Positions 10,627-17,454 are shown, counted from the first letter of the stretch. The stretch is DNA of 23,701 nt from a virus (IMGVR_UViG_3300008107_000966:1-23701); one strand, 5' to 3'. A program made the numbers and translations. The notes: generated by a model not told the origin, from the sequence alone.

Positions 10627-11268
10627 TTACCCAGTCATTCCTGGTCTGTGCGAAACAGAATATGCTCCTGCACCACGACGATAAACGGCTTTTAACATTC
10701 CTAGAGTTGCACGACGTCCCTTTGAAGCTTTTTCATTGTGCTTTGCAACTTTTTCACGAAGAGACTTCTCTACTGATGCTGAAAAATTAATTTTGCGAGA
10801 TCCAGATGCTGAACCTTTTTTATTTTTGCTTGATCCCTTAATGCGATCTTTTTTTGGAGCTGGAGTTTGAGAGATTGTGCGCTTTTTCTTTGCTGCAGCT
10901 GTCACAGGACCACCAGCAACCCAAGCGCGGCATGTACGAGCTGATGCACATTTAAAATCAAATGCTTCGCAGTATCCAAGCTCCCCAGCTGCATCGATTG
11001 AATCAAATTCATCTGAGTTATCTGTTAAACCAGTCTCAATACAAGAAAGCATTTCTGGTGTTTGGATAAATACAGCGCAGTTGCCACAAGTTTGCTTCTT
11101 AGCAGTCTCTGAATCAACGCCCCACTCAGAACCAAGTGCAGTCCAATACTCTTCGTTTGGTTCTGCAGGGTTAAGCGGTCCATACATTGCTGTATCGATT
11201 GCGTTCTTACGATTTTTAAGATTAAGTGCAATATCCTGCGTTGCGGGAGGACAAGTTTCTTCAGCCAT
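10627..11268 (-). CDS. Cys-rich phage structural-operon protein with C-terminal RGAGAYSVSHRPG motif (213 aa)
   Basis: The ATG follows directly on the portal stop codon (TAAATG), so the two are probably translationally coupled. Residues 61-113 hold six cysteines (C61, C64, C76, C100, C107, C113) in a CGNC...GYCEAFDFKC...TC pattern, suggesting a bound metal or Fe-S cluster. Residues 125-165 are a Lys/Ser-rich linker. The C-terminus (185-212) carries RRATLGMLKAVYRRGAGAY followed by SVSHRPGM, a motif I recall from small C-terminal domains of phage head-operon proteins (DUF5824-like). In those proteins I expect it to continue with W-x-x-AR. Here a TAA stops it at GMTG, while W-V-T-A-R-A-E-S is present in the -1 frame just past that point. 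It may be truncated, frameshifted, or simply a short version. Role unknown; head assembly or maturation is plausible from position. Confidence 0.8.
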   Translation of the reverse strand: MAEETCPPATQDIALNLKNRKNAIDTAMYGPLNPAEPNEEYWTALGSEWGVDSETAKKQTCGNCAVFIQTPEMLSCIETGLTDNSDEFDSIDAAGELGYCEAFDFKCASARTCRAWVAGGPVTAAAKKKRTISQTPAPKKDRIKGSSKNKKGSASGSRKINFSASVEKSLREKVAKHNEKASKGRRATLGMLKAVYRRGAGAYSVSHRPGMTG

Positions 11269-13014
11269 TTACTGCTGAGCCTCCTCTGTGTTTTCGGCTG
11301 GTGCTTCTGATGCAATACCTGCTGCTTCAGCCCCTGCTGCTGCTTGCTGAAGTGCTTGTTCTACCTCTGGAGGTAGTGGAGCGACAGATGCTGCTTGCTG
11401 TGCACCACGGATCTTGTTAATCACCTCTGGTGCAATAGCTCCAAGCATTGCTTCTGTAAATTCTGGTGTGATTGCACCCTTTTCTTGTAGAAGTCGAACT
11501 GCGACTTCTGTAGGAGTTGGTGCATCTTGGTCTGAGAAGCCATGAGCACGACGCCATGAGTCTGCAGAGACTGCCATACGGTCATAACCAGCGTCTGCAT
11601 CTGCAGCACGGTCATTGCGAGTTGCAATTGCTGATGGGTCATACCAAACAACAATGCGATTTACTTGTGACTCTTCAAAACCGTTTGCAAGAAGGTATGG
11701 ACGAAGATAGACAACAGTTAATGCATCTGCAATAAGCAACATAAGTGGCTCGATGTGTGCCTTGTATAAAGATTCGTCAATTTGCAGTGCGTTTGAGTAT
11801 TTAACATTTGCAAGACCTGTCACAACATCCTTTGGAACATCTAGTCCTTGAAGGATACGCTCTAATACACGATCAGCACGTTGTGCAAGTGCTGGATCAA
11901 ATGAACGCTCAAACTTAAACTGCTTAATCTTGTCGCCAAGCTCTGCAGGGCCTCTAATAATAAGTGGGACAACTGCTGATGCGGACTCCTCATCACGAAT
12001 TGGAGTCGTCATCGCATCCATTAGCTGTTCTTCGAATTCGTCCTCTGCTTCTTCAGCAGTAAACCCTGCACCGATACCATCCTCAGAATCGTAGGGGTAG
12101 TCTGCATCGCCTTGCGACGCGACGGAAAGACCATCTGGTAAGTAAAGCGCACCAGCATTGAGACGAGAGCGAGCAGTCGCACGGAATGTCCTATTCAGTA
12201 GAAGTAGTTCGGCGCAAAGATCAAGCAAACCTCTTAGCGATGAATCTGCTTCATCCGAAAATCTTGGATGCGAACGCCAAATGCGTCCAATAAATGCATT
12301 CTTACCTAATTTTGTATTTGCAGTAGCGCCTTGTGAAGAAGTTGATTGTTCACGACGACCAATAACATTAAAACCACCGCGAACATCTGCAGTTACTTCA
12401 TCAACAGAGCGAATATCCCAAGACTCAGGAAGGTTATTTCCTGGGCGAGCTGGCATTTGAACCAAGTAGCATTCTCCTGCAACCGCCAAATTAAGTGCTG
12501 CATCTTTAAGAAGCCCTGCTTGTCCACCATATGCTGAGTTTAATCTAGATAAAGCACGTTCAGCTGCATTTGCAAGTCTTTGGTCAACAATGTTTGAATT
12601 TCTTACAGATACTGGTTGCTCAGATGGATCATCAATTGCTGCTGCATAAATACGAATGCGTGAAACAACAGATGCAACTAGATTAAATGCATACTTGATT
12701 TCACCGATAGCGTCGTAGTATTCCCAAGCTTCTGCTTGCCATGCGCTAGAACCAGCAGCACGACGAATTCTAAATTGTTCGAACTCTCCCTTATCATTTA
12801 TCTTTATTTGAGCTGCTGCAGCTGTAAGAGATCTAGGTGCAGAGTAAGGGACAGCTTTTGCATTGTTGCTGAAAACAGAAACGATTGAAGATGTTGTAGC
12901 TGGAGCTTGAACTATCTGTGTAGAACGAGAAAAAGTTGATCTAGTTCTTTTGCGTGAAGACTTTTTTGGTTGAGGAGATGACTGTTCTGGATTATCGTTG
13001 GTAAAGATACCCAT
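11269..13014 (-). CDS. Phage portal protein (581 aa)
   Basis: This should be the dodecameric ring at the capsid vertex, the docking point for terminase and tail and the DNA channel. The length fits actinophage portals. A Lys/Arg/Ser-rich N-terminus (1-60) is followed by a mixed alpha/beta wing (about 80-260), a long helical stem, then a typical late motif with RILQGLDVPKDVVTGLANVK followed by YSNA and HIEPLMLLIADALT, seen in phage portals that loop around the tunnel. Residues 318-340 hold an acidic insertion (AEEAEDEFEEQ). The C-terminus (540-581) is Ala/Glu/Gln-rich with predicted crown helices. Start: ATG with a strong AAGGAG seven bases upstream. It follows the DUF1360 gene by 36 bp and abuts the 213-aa gene. 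The family call comes from motif memory, not a search. Confidence 0.9.
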   Translation of the reverse strand: MGIFTNDNPEQSSPQPKKSSRKRTRSTFSRSTQIVQAPATTSSIVSVFSNNAKAVPYSAPRSLTAAAAQIKINDKGEFEQFRIRRAAGSSAWQAEAWEYYDAIGEIKYAFNLVASVVSRIRIYAAAIDDPSEQPVSVRNSNIVDQRLANAAERALSRLNSAYGGQAGLLKDAALNLAVAGECYLVQMPARPGNNLPESWDIRSVDEVTADVRGGFNVIGRREQSTSSQGATANTKLGKNAFIGRIWRSHPRFSDEADSSLRGLLDLCAELLLLNRTFRATARSRLNAGALYLPDGLSVASQGDADYPYDSEDGIGAGFTAEEAEDEFEEQLMDAMTTPIRDEESASAVVPLIIRGPAELGDKIKQFKFERSFDPALAQRADRVLERILQGLDVPKDVVTGLANVKYSNALQIDESLYKAHIEPLMLLIADALTVVYLRPYLLANGFEESQVNRIVVWYDPSAIATRNDRAADADAGYDRMAVSADSWRRAHGFSDQDAPTPTEVAVRLLQEKGAITPEFTEAMLGAIAPEVINKIRGAQQAASVAPLPPEVEQALQQAAAGAEAAGIASEAPAENTEEAQQ

Positions 13015-13050
13015 TAGAACTCCTTGTCATCTTCAACGGAATATGAAGTA

Positions 13051-13347
13051 TTACTTGTCTTCATACGCAGTTAATAAACCAGCCACAGCTGATACAGCAT
13101 AAATTATAGCAATGATAGAAGTTACTGATGGAACGATTAGGAAGGCTCCAACAAAGGCCGAAGCGATCCAAAAGCTAAAGCACCATTCGCAAGTTGATAG
13201 GTAGCCTAGATAGGTAGACTCTGGAGGGAACTTTTTCCAGAAAAAGTTACGAAAAGGAGCGGTGATCATGTCTCTGGTGAAAAGACGAGTTACTCGATAG
13301 GTTGCTAGACCTAAAATGATAAACTGTAAAAGTGTTATATCTTTCAT
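13051..13347 (-). CDS. DUF1360-like small membrane protein (98 aa)
   Basis: This is a predicted inner-membrane protein with one hydrophobic helix at about 5-21 and two more in the C-terminal half (around FWIASAFVGAFLIV and IIAIIYAVSAVAGLL). Between them lies the family-like stretch YRVTRLFTRDMITAPFRNFF, then a TCEWCFSFW cysteine pair next to the second helix. The C-xx-C-xx-W motif and the RTRL...P pattern match DUF1360 as I remember it. A longer reading frame begins at 13428, but the ATG at 13347 overlaps the previous stop as ATGA, which is the normal coupling in this operon. Function is unknown. Position just ahead of the portal suggests expression with virion genes. Confidence 0.8.
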   Translation of the reverse strand: MKDITLLQFIILGLATYRVTRLFTRDMITAPFRNFFWKKFPPESTYLGYLSTCEWCFSFWIASAFVGAFLIVPSVTSIIAIIYAVSAVAGLLTAYEDK

Positions 13348-13712
13348 TCTGTTGGATCCTGACTTGAGTAAACGGAACTGTTTTGACCGTATGGGTTCCA
13401 AGCTCTCAACCGTGAGCCACAACCGCAATTTGAGTCTTTGATAAAGGCTACTACCTTTCCAGTCTCTGTAAGGACAGCGTTGAGTTTCCCATCAACGTGT
13501 CGTTCTGTGAATTTCTCTCTAAAGGCAATTTGTACACCTGCTGGGGTGTCAGTAGCTATCAAAACTTGATCGCCTTTAAGAACTATTCTGACTCTGTCTA
13601 TCTTTCGAGTGCCTTCAGGTGAAGGTCCAGGAATTTTTATGTCCTCTACGGCTGCCGTATTGGGAGGGGTTATCCAAATTATTGCTGGGAAGACGTCAGT
13701 TTGGACTCTCAC
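13344..13712 (-). CDS. Hypothetical phage protein with C-terminal NCGCGSRLRAWNPYG (122 aa)
   Basis: No known enzyme domain. The first 95 residues look like an all-beta fold (IIWITPP, RVRIVLKGDQVLIATDTPAG, AVLTETGKVVAFIKD). The C-terminus has a compact C-G-C pair in SNCGCGSRLRAWNPYG, a sequence style I associate with conserved small proteins of actinophage structural operons. It starts with GTG at 13712, sharing one base with the upstream TAG (TAGTG), and ends in a 4-bp ATGA overlap with the DUF1360 gene. The tight overlaps argue for a real co-translated gene. Role unknown. Confidence 0.75.
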   Translation of the reverse strand: MRVQTDVFPAIIWITPPNTAAVEDIKIPGPSPEGTRKIDRVRIVLKGDQVLIATDTPAGVQIAFREKFTERHVDGKLNAVLTETGKVVAFIKDSNCGCGSRLRAWNPYGQNSSVYSSQDPTE

Positions 13713-14056
13713 TACTTAAGATCTCCTTCTACATACTCTTCTGGGATATAAAAATCGCTCCAACCAAGTGTAACTGTTGCTAGAGGTAGATCTAGAAGTA
13801 CTGGGGAGTTTCTAGAGGTGTTTTCTAGCACCTTAAAAAACTCTTCTGAGCTTTTGACTTGTTTAGCCTCTTTGAAAGCCGAGTTGGTCATTAGATTTTT
13901 AATTGGGAAAGCCATAGGATAGCGAGAGTTAGGGCTTGTCATAGTCTCAAGCTGGCGCGATTGAGGTCGCTTGGTCTTCTTAGGGTTCTTCCAAACGATT
14001 ACAGCAAGGTCGCTCTCACTGTAGGTGCCATTCTTTGTTTTATAGCTTCTAATCAC
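13712..14056 (-). CDS. Hypothetical phage protein (114 aa)
   Basis: Not recognised. It is basic at the N-terminus (VIVWKNPKKTKRPQSR) and acidic at the C-terminus (FYIPEEYVEGDLK). A central helical stretch reads SAFKEAKQVKSSEEFFKVLE. It starts with GTG inside the last codons of the HTH gene (GTGA overlap) and is itself overlapped by one base by the next gene, so all four small genes here form one translationally coupled chain. No membrane helix, signal peptide or cysteine cluster is visible. Confidence 0.72.
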   Translation of the reverse strand: MIRSYKTKNGTYSESDLAVIVWKNPKKTKRPQSRQLETMTSPNSRYPMAFPIKNLMTNSAFKEAKQVKSSEEFFKVLENTSRNSPVLLDLPLATVTLGWSDFYIPEEYVEGDLK

Positions 14057-14550
14057 TGGCTAAGCCTCCTTGCCATAGCTCGGTAGGTAACTCCTGCAGC
14101 TTCTGCTATAGCGGCTGTAGGGACCCCACGAGCCCTTAACTGCTGGGCTAGGTAGGTCAACTCACGATTTGCTTCTGCTAGAGGGCTATCGTGGCGAGTT
14201 TTGGCTCTGTAGCGCTTTGAGAGCTCAGACAACTCCCTGAGACGTGGTCTTATCTCGGGAGGGACGCCCGGAGAAATGGACCTCAAACGAGGAGCATTCT
14301 TGGTGGGCACAGAGGTGGTTAAAGATTTGGGTGCAGGAGATGGGATTGGTCTCGAGAGCTTGAGGTCTTGTGCCCGTTTAACCCAGAAGTGGATTGTGGT
14401 CTTGGGGCGAGGGGGAGAAAAAGACGCCCCAATAATTGCAAGGGACCAGCCAGCTTTCCAAAGAGCACGGAGGCGAGATTCCATCTCAACTCGTGTAAGT
14501 GTAGAGAGGTAGTGCATCTCTTCCACTGGAAGTTTGAGTTGATTGGTCAT
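14053..14550 (-). CDS. Helix-turn-helix DNA-binding protein at head of late operon (165 aa)
   Basis: Two HTH-like segments are visible. One is near residues 20-60 (MESRLRALWKAGWSLAIIG then PKTTIHFWVKRA). A second, clearer one is at the C-terminus (GVPTAAIAEAAGVTYRAMARR). They are separated by a Pro/Ser/Arg-rich linker and a charged helix (RPRLRELSELSKRYRAKTR). It is the first gene of the portal operon. It could be a regulator or a small-terminase-like DNA-recognition protein; the order 'HTH, small genes, portal' allows either. The open frame extends to 14691, but that part is Ser/Tyr-rich and low-complexity. The ATG at 14550 sits 8 bases after a TACAAT -10-like hexamer, which suggests a leaderless mRNA. 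Confidence 0.78.
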   Translation of the reverse strand: MTNQLKLPVEEMHYLSTLTRVEMESRLRALWKAGWSLAIIGASFSPPRPKTTIHFWVKRAQDLKLSRPIPSPAPKSLTTSVPTKNAPRLRSISPGVPPEIRPRLRELSELSKRYRAKTRHDSPLAEANRELTYLAQQLRARGVPTAAIAEAAGVTYRAMARRLSQ

Positions 14551-14557
14551 GTAGATA

Positions 14558-14563
14558 ATTGTA
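14558..14563 (-). promoter_or_regulatory. Possible -10 element (TACAAT) for the late operon
   Basis: TACAAT on the minus strand ends 8 bases before the ATG at 14550, placing a transcription start at or just ahead of the start codon. No good -35 hexamer is visible at 16-18 bp and no Shine-Dalgarno is present, so a leaderless transcript or an activator-dependent promoter is the simplest reading. Confidence 0.4.
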
Positions 14564-15081
14564 CGGCAGTACGAAGAAGATGAATTTAAAGGAGGACAGT
14601 AGATCTTGTACGATGATGACGAAAATATGAACCTTTCCATATTTTGATTTTGACCCCGGAGAAGGGTACGGTATGTTTTTGGCTTTTTCAAAAATCGTTC
14701 CGGGGTATTTTTTCTTGCGGTTCCGCATATTTTTTACCCCCCGTATTCCGCTTTAACTGATCCAAAAAATATCTACGACTATTCCTAATGCCACCTAATT
14801 ATTATTATTTATTTGTATAAAAAATGCAGAAAAATCTACAAACTAAAGATCTCTTTATTATAAAAAATATTTATAAATAAAATATAGATAATAAAAACTT
14901 AGTCATGACTAACACATATAGTCTTGAACTTATATAGAAAGATCAACAAACTAAGTTGTTACTTTTGAGTAAGTTACTCAAAGCTTTCTTCAAGTAACTT
15001 ATAACTTGAGACTATAAAAAAATCTAGAAAGAATCTAACTATTCATGTCAAGGCTATGACAAAAAATCTACACGACACGAC

Positions 15082-15109
15082 TTGCAAAAGTGCAGACAAG
15101 TCTTATAGA
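15082..15109 (+). promoter_or_regulatory. SigA-like promoter with CAGACAAGT spacer box (gene at 15160)
   Basis: TTGCAA (15082-15087), then TGCAGACAAGT in the spacer, then TATAGA (15104-15109; spacer 16) or the overlapping TAGACT (spacer 18). One member of the repeated promoter family of this window. Confidence 0.7.
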
Positions 15110-15159
15110 CTTATCTTGCTGATCAGGGAGATCAGGGAAACTAAACTAGGGAGAAGCAA

Positions 15160-15408
15160 ATGGTTTCATATGGAGTTCATATAGTCGCAGGTGGAGTTCC
15201 TTACAACTTCCATGTAGACACAACCGCAGGTGTTAAAGAATTAATTGAAGGTTCAACAGATATAACCGCATTAGTTATTCATGAAGAGTTCCTAAGTTCT
15301 TACCGCAAACTATCCGATACAGAGATCCTTCATAGAATCTTTTTAGATAACACCGCAAGAACTTTAGAAGAGAAAGCACTACCGAGACTGTTACAGGTTG
15401 CCTCCTAA
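15160..15408 (+). CDS. Hypothetical early-type protein (82 aa)
   Basis: First gene to the right of the control region. It is expressed alone: its own TTGCAA/TATAGA promoter lies upstream and a terminator follows 16 bp after the stop. The ATG is preceded by CTAGGGAGAAGCAA, a good ribosome site. The protein begins with beta-like strands (GVHIVAGGVPYNFHVDT), followed by a helical half (AGVKELIEG, LSDTEILHRIFLDN, RTLEEKALPRLLQ). No motif is recognised. Position next to the switch-like palindromes suggests early expression or a regulatory role; that is inference. Confidence 0.75.
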   Translation: MVSYGVHIVAGGVPYNFHVDTTAGVKELIEGSTDITALVIHEEFLSSYRKLSDTEILHRIFLDNTARTLEEKALPRLLQVAS

Positions 15409-15424
15409 CCCCTAACGGCAAAAG

Positions 15425-15450
15425 ACCCCCTACCCCCTAGGGGGTTTTTT
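15425..15450 (+). terminator. Rho-independent terminator
   Basis: ACCCCC pairs with GGGGGT around TACCCCCTA, followed by TTTTTT. It ends the 15160 gene. An alternative CCCCC-TA-GGGGG pairing overlaps it. Confidence 0.85.
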
Positions 15451-15477
15451 GTTACCTAAAACACACGGCACTAATAC

Positions 15478-15507
15478 TTGCAAAAGTGCAGGGAAGTAGG
15501 TTACTAT
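15478..15507 (+). promoter_or_regulatory. SigA-like promoter with CAGGGAAGT spacer box (gene at 15558)
   Basis: TTGCAA (15478-15483), spacer 18 carrying TGCAGGGAAGT (15487-15497), then TACTAT (15502-15507). The first 17 bases (CTTGCAAAAGTGCAG) are the same as in the promoter at 15082. Confidence 0.8.
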
Positions 15508-15557
15508 TTTCTTAGCGGTAAACAACCAACCAAAAACCGCACTAGGGAGAAACAAAA

Positions 15558-15884
15558 ATGGAAATCACAATCACAATAGATGAGCAAGAATTATGGTCTT
15601 CAGTATTCGGTTCTGCTTTTGAAAGTTTCGGAACTCACTGGGACGAAGTTGAATACTTGGACGGCACTGACTGGGACAAGATCGGCAAGGTTCGTTTAGT
15701 TGCTATTGACGAAGTGACTGAAGAAAGAACTGAAAAGATTATCGGAATTGAAGAACTCGGCAAGGCTCTTCCTATTGCCAATAATCAAGTAAGCATGGAT
15801 CTATTTAACTTCGACAACTATGACGCTATTTGCGGTGACGCAGTTCTTCAAGTTGCGGTGTTAGGTGAAGTCATTTACGGATAA
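15558..15884 (+). CDS. Hypothetical acidic protein (108 aa)
   Basis: Monocistronic unit: its own promoter at 15478, ribosome site CTAGGGAGAAACAAAA and a terminator just downstream. The protein opens with MEITITIDEQELW and continues as a mixed alpha/beta acidic protein with EYLDGTDWDKIGKVRLVAID, a helical middle (EELGKALPIANNQ) and a hydrophobic C-terminal strand (AVLQVAVLGEVIYG). It resembles small conserved proteins of unknown function on actinobacterial phages and plasmids, as far as I can recall. No catalytic motif or cysteine cluster is seen. Confidence 0.78.
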   Translation: MEITITIDEQELWSSVFGSAFESFGTHWDEVEYLDGTDWDKIGKVRLVAIDEVTEERTEKIIGIEELGKALPIANNQVSMDLFNFDNYDAICGDAVLQVAVLGEVIYG

Positions 15885-15897
15885 CCCCTAGAAAGCA

Positions 15898-15931
15898 AAA
15901 AGCCCCCTACCAAAAGGCAGGGGGTTTTTTG
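15898..15931. terminator. Bidirectional terminator between convergent genes
   Basis: AAAAAGCCCCCT (stem from 15902) and AGGGGGTTTTTT (stem from 15919) around ACCAAAAGGC. There are T-runs on both strands, serving the plus gene ending at 15884 and the minus gene ending at 15942. Confidence 0.88.
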
Positions 15932-15941
15932 TTGTAATACT

Positions 15942-16364
15942 TTAAGGCTTAACACCTACATTAGTGCCAGCGAATAAATACGCCAACACCTCTTCATCAA
16001 AGCAACCGCACTCTTCTAAGCCTTTAGACTTTCTATAAGCGTTTATTGCTTCTACTGCTCCATCACCTAAACGACCAAACTTGTCGTTCATGCAACTGCT
16101 AAAGCCAAGTTCAACTAGTCTTAGCTGAACTGTCTTTACGCTTTCTGAATTGCCTTCATAAGCATTGACCTTCAAAGCAGACATGAAAACGATCTTGTCG
16201 CCTTCGGTATTCAACTTCGGTGCTTTGCTTTCTTTATTTGGCTCTTCGGCTTTCATTGTTGAACCATGTTCTGCTCTGTTCATGTCGGGTACGACTGGGG
16301 CAGGGGCAGGAACTACTGGCTCTACTGAACCAAGTAAAGGCTTCAACTCTTCTTGCTCGCTCAT
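15942..16364 (-). CDS. Peptidoglycan-binding protein, PG_binding_1-like (140 aa)
   Basis: Residues 1-70 are a Pro/Ala/Glu/Lys linker with no hydrophobic signal. Residues 72-130 match the three-helix PG_binding_1 pattern: SVKTVQLRLVELGF, then D-x-x-GRLGDGAVEAINAYRKS and the final helix DEEVLAYLF. This domain normally anchors a lysin to the cell wall. Here it is a free protein, made from an ATG that directly abuts the stop of the lysozyme-like gene (TAAATG; GGAGAGG site upstream). C91, C119 and C121 are unusual for the family. Likely the wall-binding half of a two-gene lysin, or an exported partner of the enzyme. Confidence 0.82.
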   Translation of the reverse strand: MSEQEELKPLLGSVEPVVPAPAPVVPDMNRAEHGSTMKAEEPNKESKAPKLNTEGDKIVFMSALKVNAYEGNSESVKTVQLRLVELGFSSCMNDKFGRLGDGAVEAINAYRKSKGLEECGCFDEEVLAYLFAGTNVGVKP

Positions 16365-16985
16365 TTACTTTACCTCTCCAGGGAATCTGCTAAGCCATTC
16401 TTTGAACTTAGCAAAATGTTTTCCACTGGTACTAGTATAAGCGTCTTTGCCTATATGCCATGAACTCCAGTTCTCTCCACCATTGCTCATATGGAAAGCG
16501 ATCTGAACATTAGTTACGGGATTGAATAGGTCTGCGTTATGGTCTAATTCAAACTTCTCCCTACGATCTTCTCCCAAACTACTTATCATGTTGATTTGAA
16601 AGATACCGTAGGAATTGTCTCCAGTTAGGGTATTGCCATTAAAAGCAAGGGGTCTGCCATTACTTTCCTTCTTGGCTATAGCCCAAGCCTCTTTTAGATC
16701 TTGACCTGTAAAGCCTACGACCTGAAGAAGTTCTACCAATTCTTTGTCGGTAAGACTGGTCTTGTTTTCAAAATAAGAAAGAGGGCGAAGCTTTGGCTTC
16801 TTGACTTCCTTCTTCTCTACTGCGAGCGCCTGTTGCGCTGATAAATCTGTAGTTGCCACTTGCTTTGGTGCGACAACCTCTTGTTCTTTCTCTACTGCTA
16901 CAGCAACTGCTCCTGAACTAACTACTATCAGTAAAGATAGAATAGCCAGTAGGTTCTCTGCCTTTCGCTTTGGAGAATAGTTCAT
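16365..16985 (-). CDS. Membrane-anchored lysozyme/lytic transglycosylase-like endolysin (206 aa)
   Basis: N-terminus MNYSPKRKAE then one hydrophobic helix (11-31: LLAILSLLIVVSSGAVAVAV), i.e. a signal-anchor or signal peptide. Residues 32-70 are a Lys/Glu/Val linker. The lysozyme-like domain (about 75-200) has the catalytic-type glutamate E107 in AIAKKESNGRPLAFNG, then SYGIFQIN (125-132) and NPVTNVQIAFHMSNGG with NWSSW, the usual SLT/goose-lysozyme layout. It should cleave the glycan strands of peptidoglycan during lysis. The start has AAGGAAAAACCGA upstream. It is first in a two-gene unit with the PG-binding protein and has its own TTGACT/TATGCT promoter at 17159. The long 5' leader suggests post-transcriptional control. 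Confidence 0.88.
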   Translation of the reverse strand: MNYSPKRKAENLLAILSLLIVVSSGAVAVAVEKEQEVVAPKQVATTDLSAQQALAVEKKEVKKPKLRPLSYFENKTSLTDKELVELLQVVGFTGQDLKEAWAIAKKESNGRPLAFNGNTLTGDNSYGIFQINMISSLGEDRREKFELDHNADLFNPVTNVQIAFHMSNGGENWSSWHIGKDAYTSTSGKHFAKFKEWLSRFPGEVK

Positions 16986-17129
16986 TCGGTTTTTCCTTTG
17001 TTAGGGTACAGGGACAAGGTTGCTTGACTTAGCCAACCCGACCATCGCCTCTTAGGGGATAGCCTTACTTCAAGTGTCTAATTCGTATATCTCCTTGTGT
17101 CACTTGGGTTCTTACTTGATTACAACCAT
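16986..17129 (-). promoter_or_regulatory. Long 5' leader of the lysin gene
   Basis: About 140 bases between the predicted start of transcription and the ATG at 16985. It contains an AAGGAG not followed by a usable ATG, the pair GGTTG/CAACC as a small hairpin, and repeated GGCTA segments (GGCTATCCCC, TTGGCTAAG). No ORF of use was found. Confidence 0.4.
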
Positions 17130-17159
17130 AGCATAAATGCAGGGAAGTCCAGCAGTCAA
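17130..17159 (-). promoter_or_regulatory. SigA-like promoter for the lysin operon, spacer box inverted
   Basis: TTGACT (17154-17159), spacer 18, TATGCT (17130-17135) on the minus strand. The spacer again holds TGCAGGGAAGT (17138-17148), but read on the plus strand, opposite to the direction of transcription. This argues that the box is a protein-binding site rather than part of the polymerase contacts. Confidence 0.72.
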
Positions 17160-17253
17160 GTCGTATTGAGCGTGTGTCTCAAAAAAACTTTTTACGCATA
17201 AAAATCTAGATCGACGTGCTAAAACCCCTAAAAACCTAAAATGCCTCAAAAAA

Positions 17254-17296
17254 GTTGCAGAGAAGTGGCTTTTACCCCACTTCTCTATAATGCAAC
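17254..17296 (-). terminator. Terminator with bulged stem after the holin-like gene
   Basis: On the minus strand, AGAGAAGTGG pairs perfectly with CCACTTCTCT (17259-17268 with 17277-17286). The outer GTTGC/GCAAC arms pair around a 5-base bulge (ATTAT), and TTTTTTGAGG follows. The loop contains GGGGTAAAA, a copy of the repeated GGGGTAAAAA element. The rest of 17161-17253 has no gene or clear signal. Confidence 0.8.
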
Positions 17297-17298
17297 CT

Positions 17299-17454
17299 CT
17301 ATCGTCTTTCTCTTGATGAAAGCAAGGCTGATGTCACGGCAGACAACCCGAACCCAAGAGTTAGGGTCTCCTGATTCATAAACGCTGAGACAACGCTTGC
17401 CAGTCCTAGGGCTAGGGCTACTACTGCAGTCCAAACTATGTTTTCCAGTTTCAT
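17299..17454 (-). CDS. Small membrane protein, candidate holin (51 aa)
   Basis: Begins MKLENIVWTAVVALALGLAS, giving one hydrophobic helix at about 6-25. A second weaker hydrophobic segment follows (TLTLGFGLSAVTSALLSS), then a basic tail RERR. The two-helix layout, small size, charged C-terminus and position one transcription unit upstream of the lysin are what a phage holin usually shows. No sequence family was recognised. The ATG overlaps the previous stop as ATGA. It is the last gene of the 18926-17299 operon and is followed by a strong terminator. Confidence 0.68.
   Translation of the reverse strand: MKLENIVWTAVVALALGLASVVSAFMNQETLTLGFGLSAVTSALLSSRERR

Larger units (their letters stand above)
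14551..15159. promoter_or_regulatory. AT-rich divergent control region between the late operon and the plus-strand genes
   Basis: No gene is supported in these 609 bases. Strongly AT-rich from about 14790 to 14900 (runs such as TTATTATTATTTATTTG). Inverted repeats seen: CCCCGGA at 14654-14660 with TCCGGGG at 14699-14705; TGCGG-TT-CCGCA at 14715-14726; perfect TTAGTCATGACTAA at 14899-14912; TTTGAGTAA-G-TTACTCAAA at 14964-14982; AAGTTACT at 14971-14978 with AGTAACTT at 14993-15000; and TCAAGT at 14990-14995 with ACTTGA at 15004-15009. A direct repeat GATCAGGGA occurs at 15121-15138. Likely roles are operators for a genetic switch and possibly a replication origin. The palindromes are observed; the function is inferred. 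Confidence 0.65.

Noticed and set aside
11226-12537. Plus-strand ORFs opposite the portal gene
   Set aside because: No ribosome sites, odd composition, and complementary to a well-supported gene.
13348-13428. Longer start for the DUF1360-like gene
   Set aside because: It would overlap the previous gene by 85 bp. ATG 13347 gives the usual ATGA overlap and starts at the family-like sequence.
14551-14691. Upstream extension of the HTH gene to 14691
   Set aside because: The extra 47 residues are Ser/Tyr-rich low-complexity translated from AT-rich control DNA. ATG 14550 sits next to a -10-like box.
16165-16440. 91-codon plus-strand ORF across the lysin gene junction
   Set aside because: Shadow of the PG-binding and lysozyme-like genes, without its own promoter.
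17286-17291. Plus-strand TATAAT promoter
   Set aside because: No -35 at 16-18 bp and no plus-strand gene follows. It is the bulge of the terminator read backwards.
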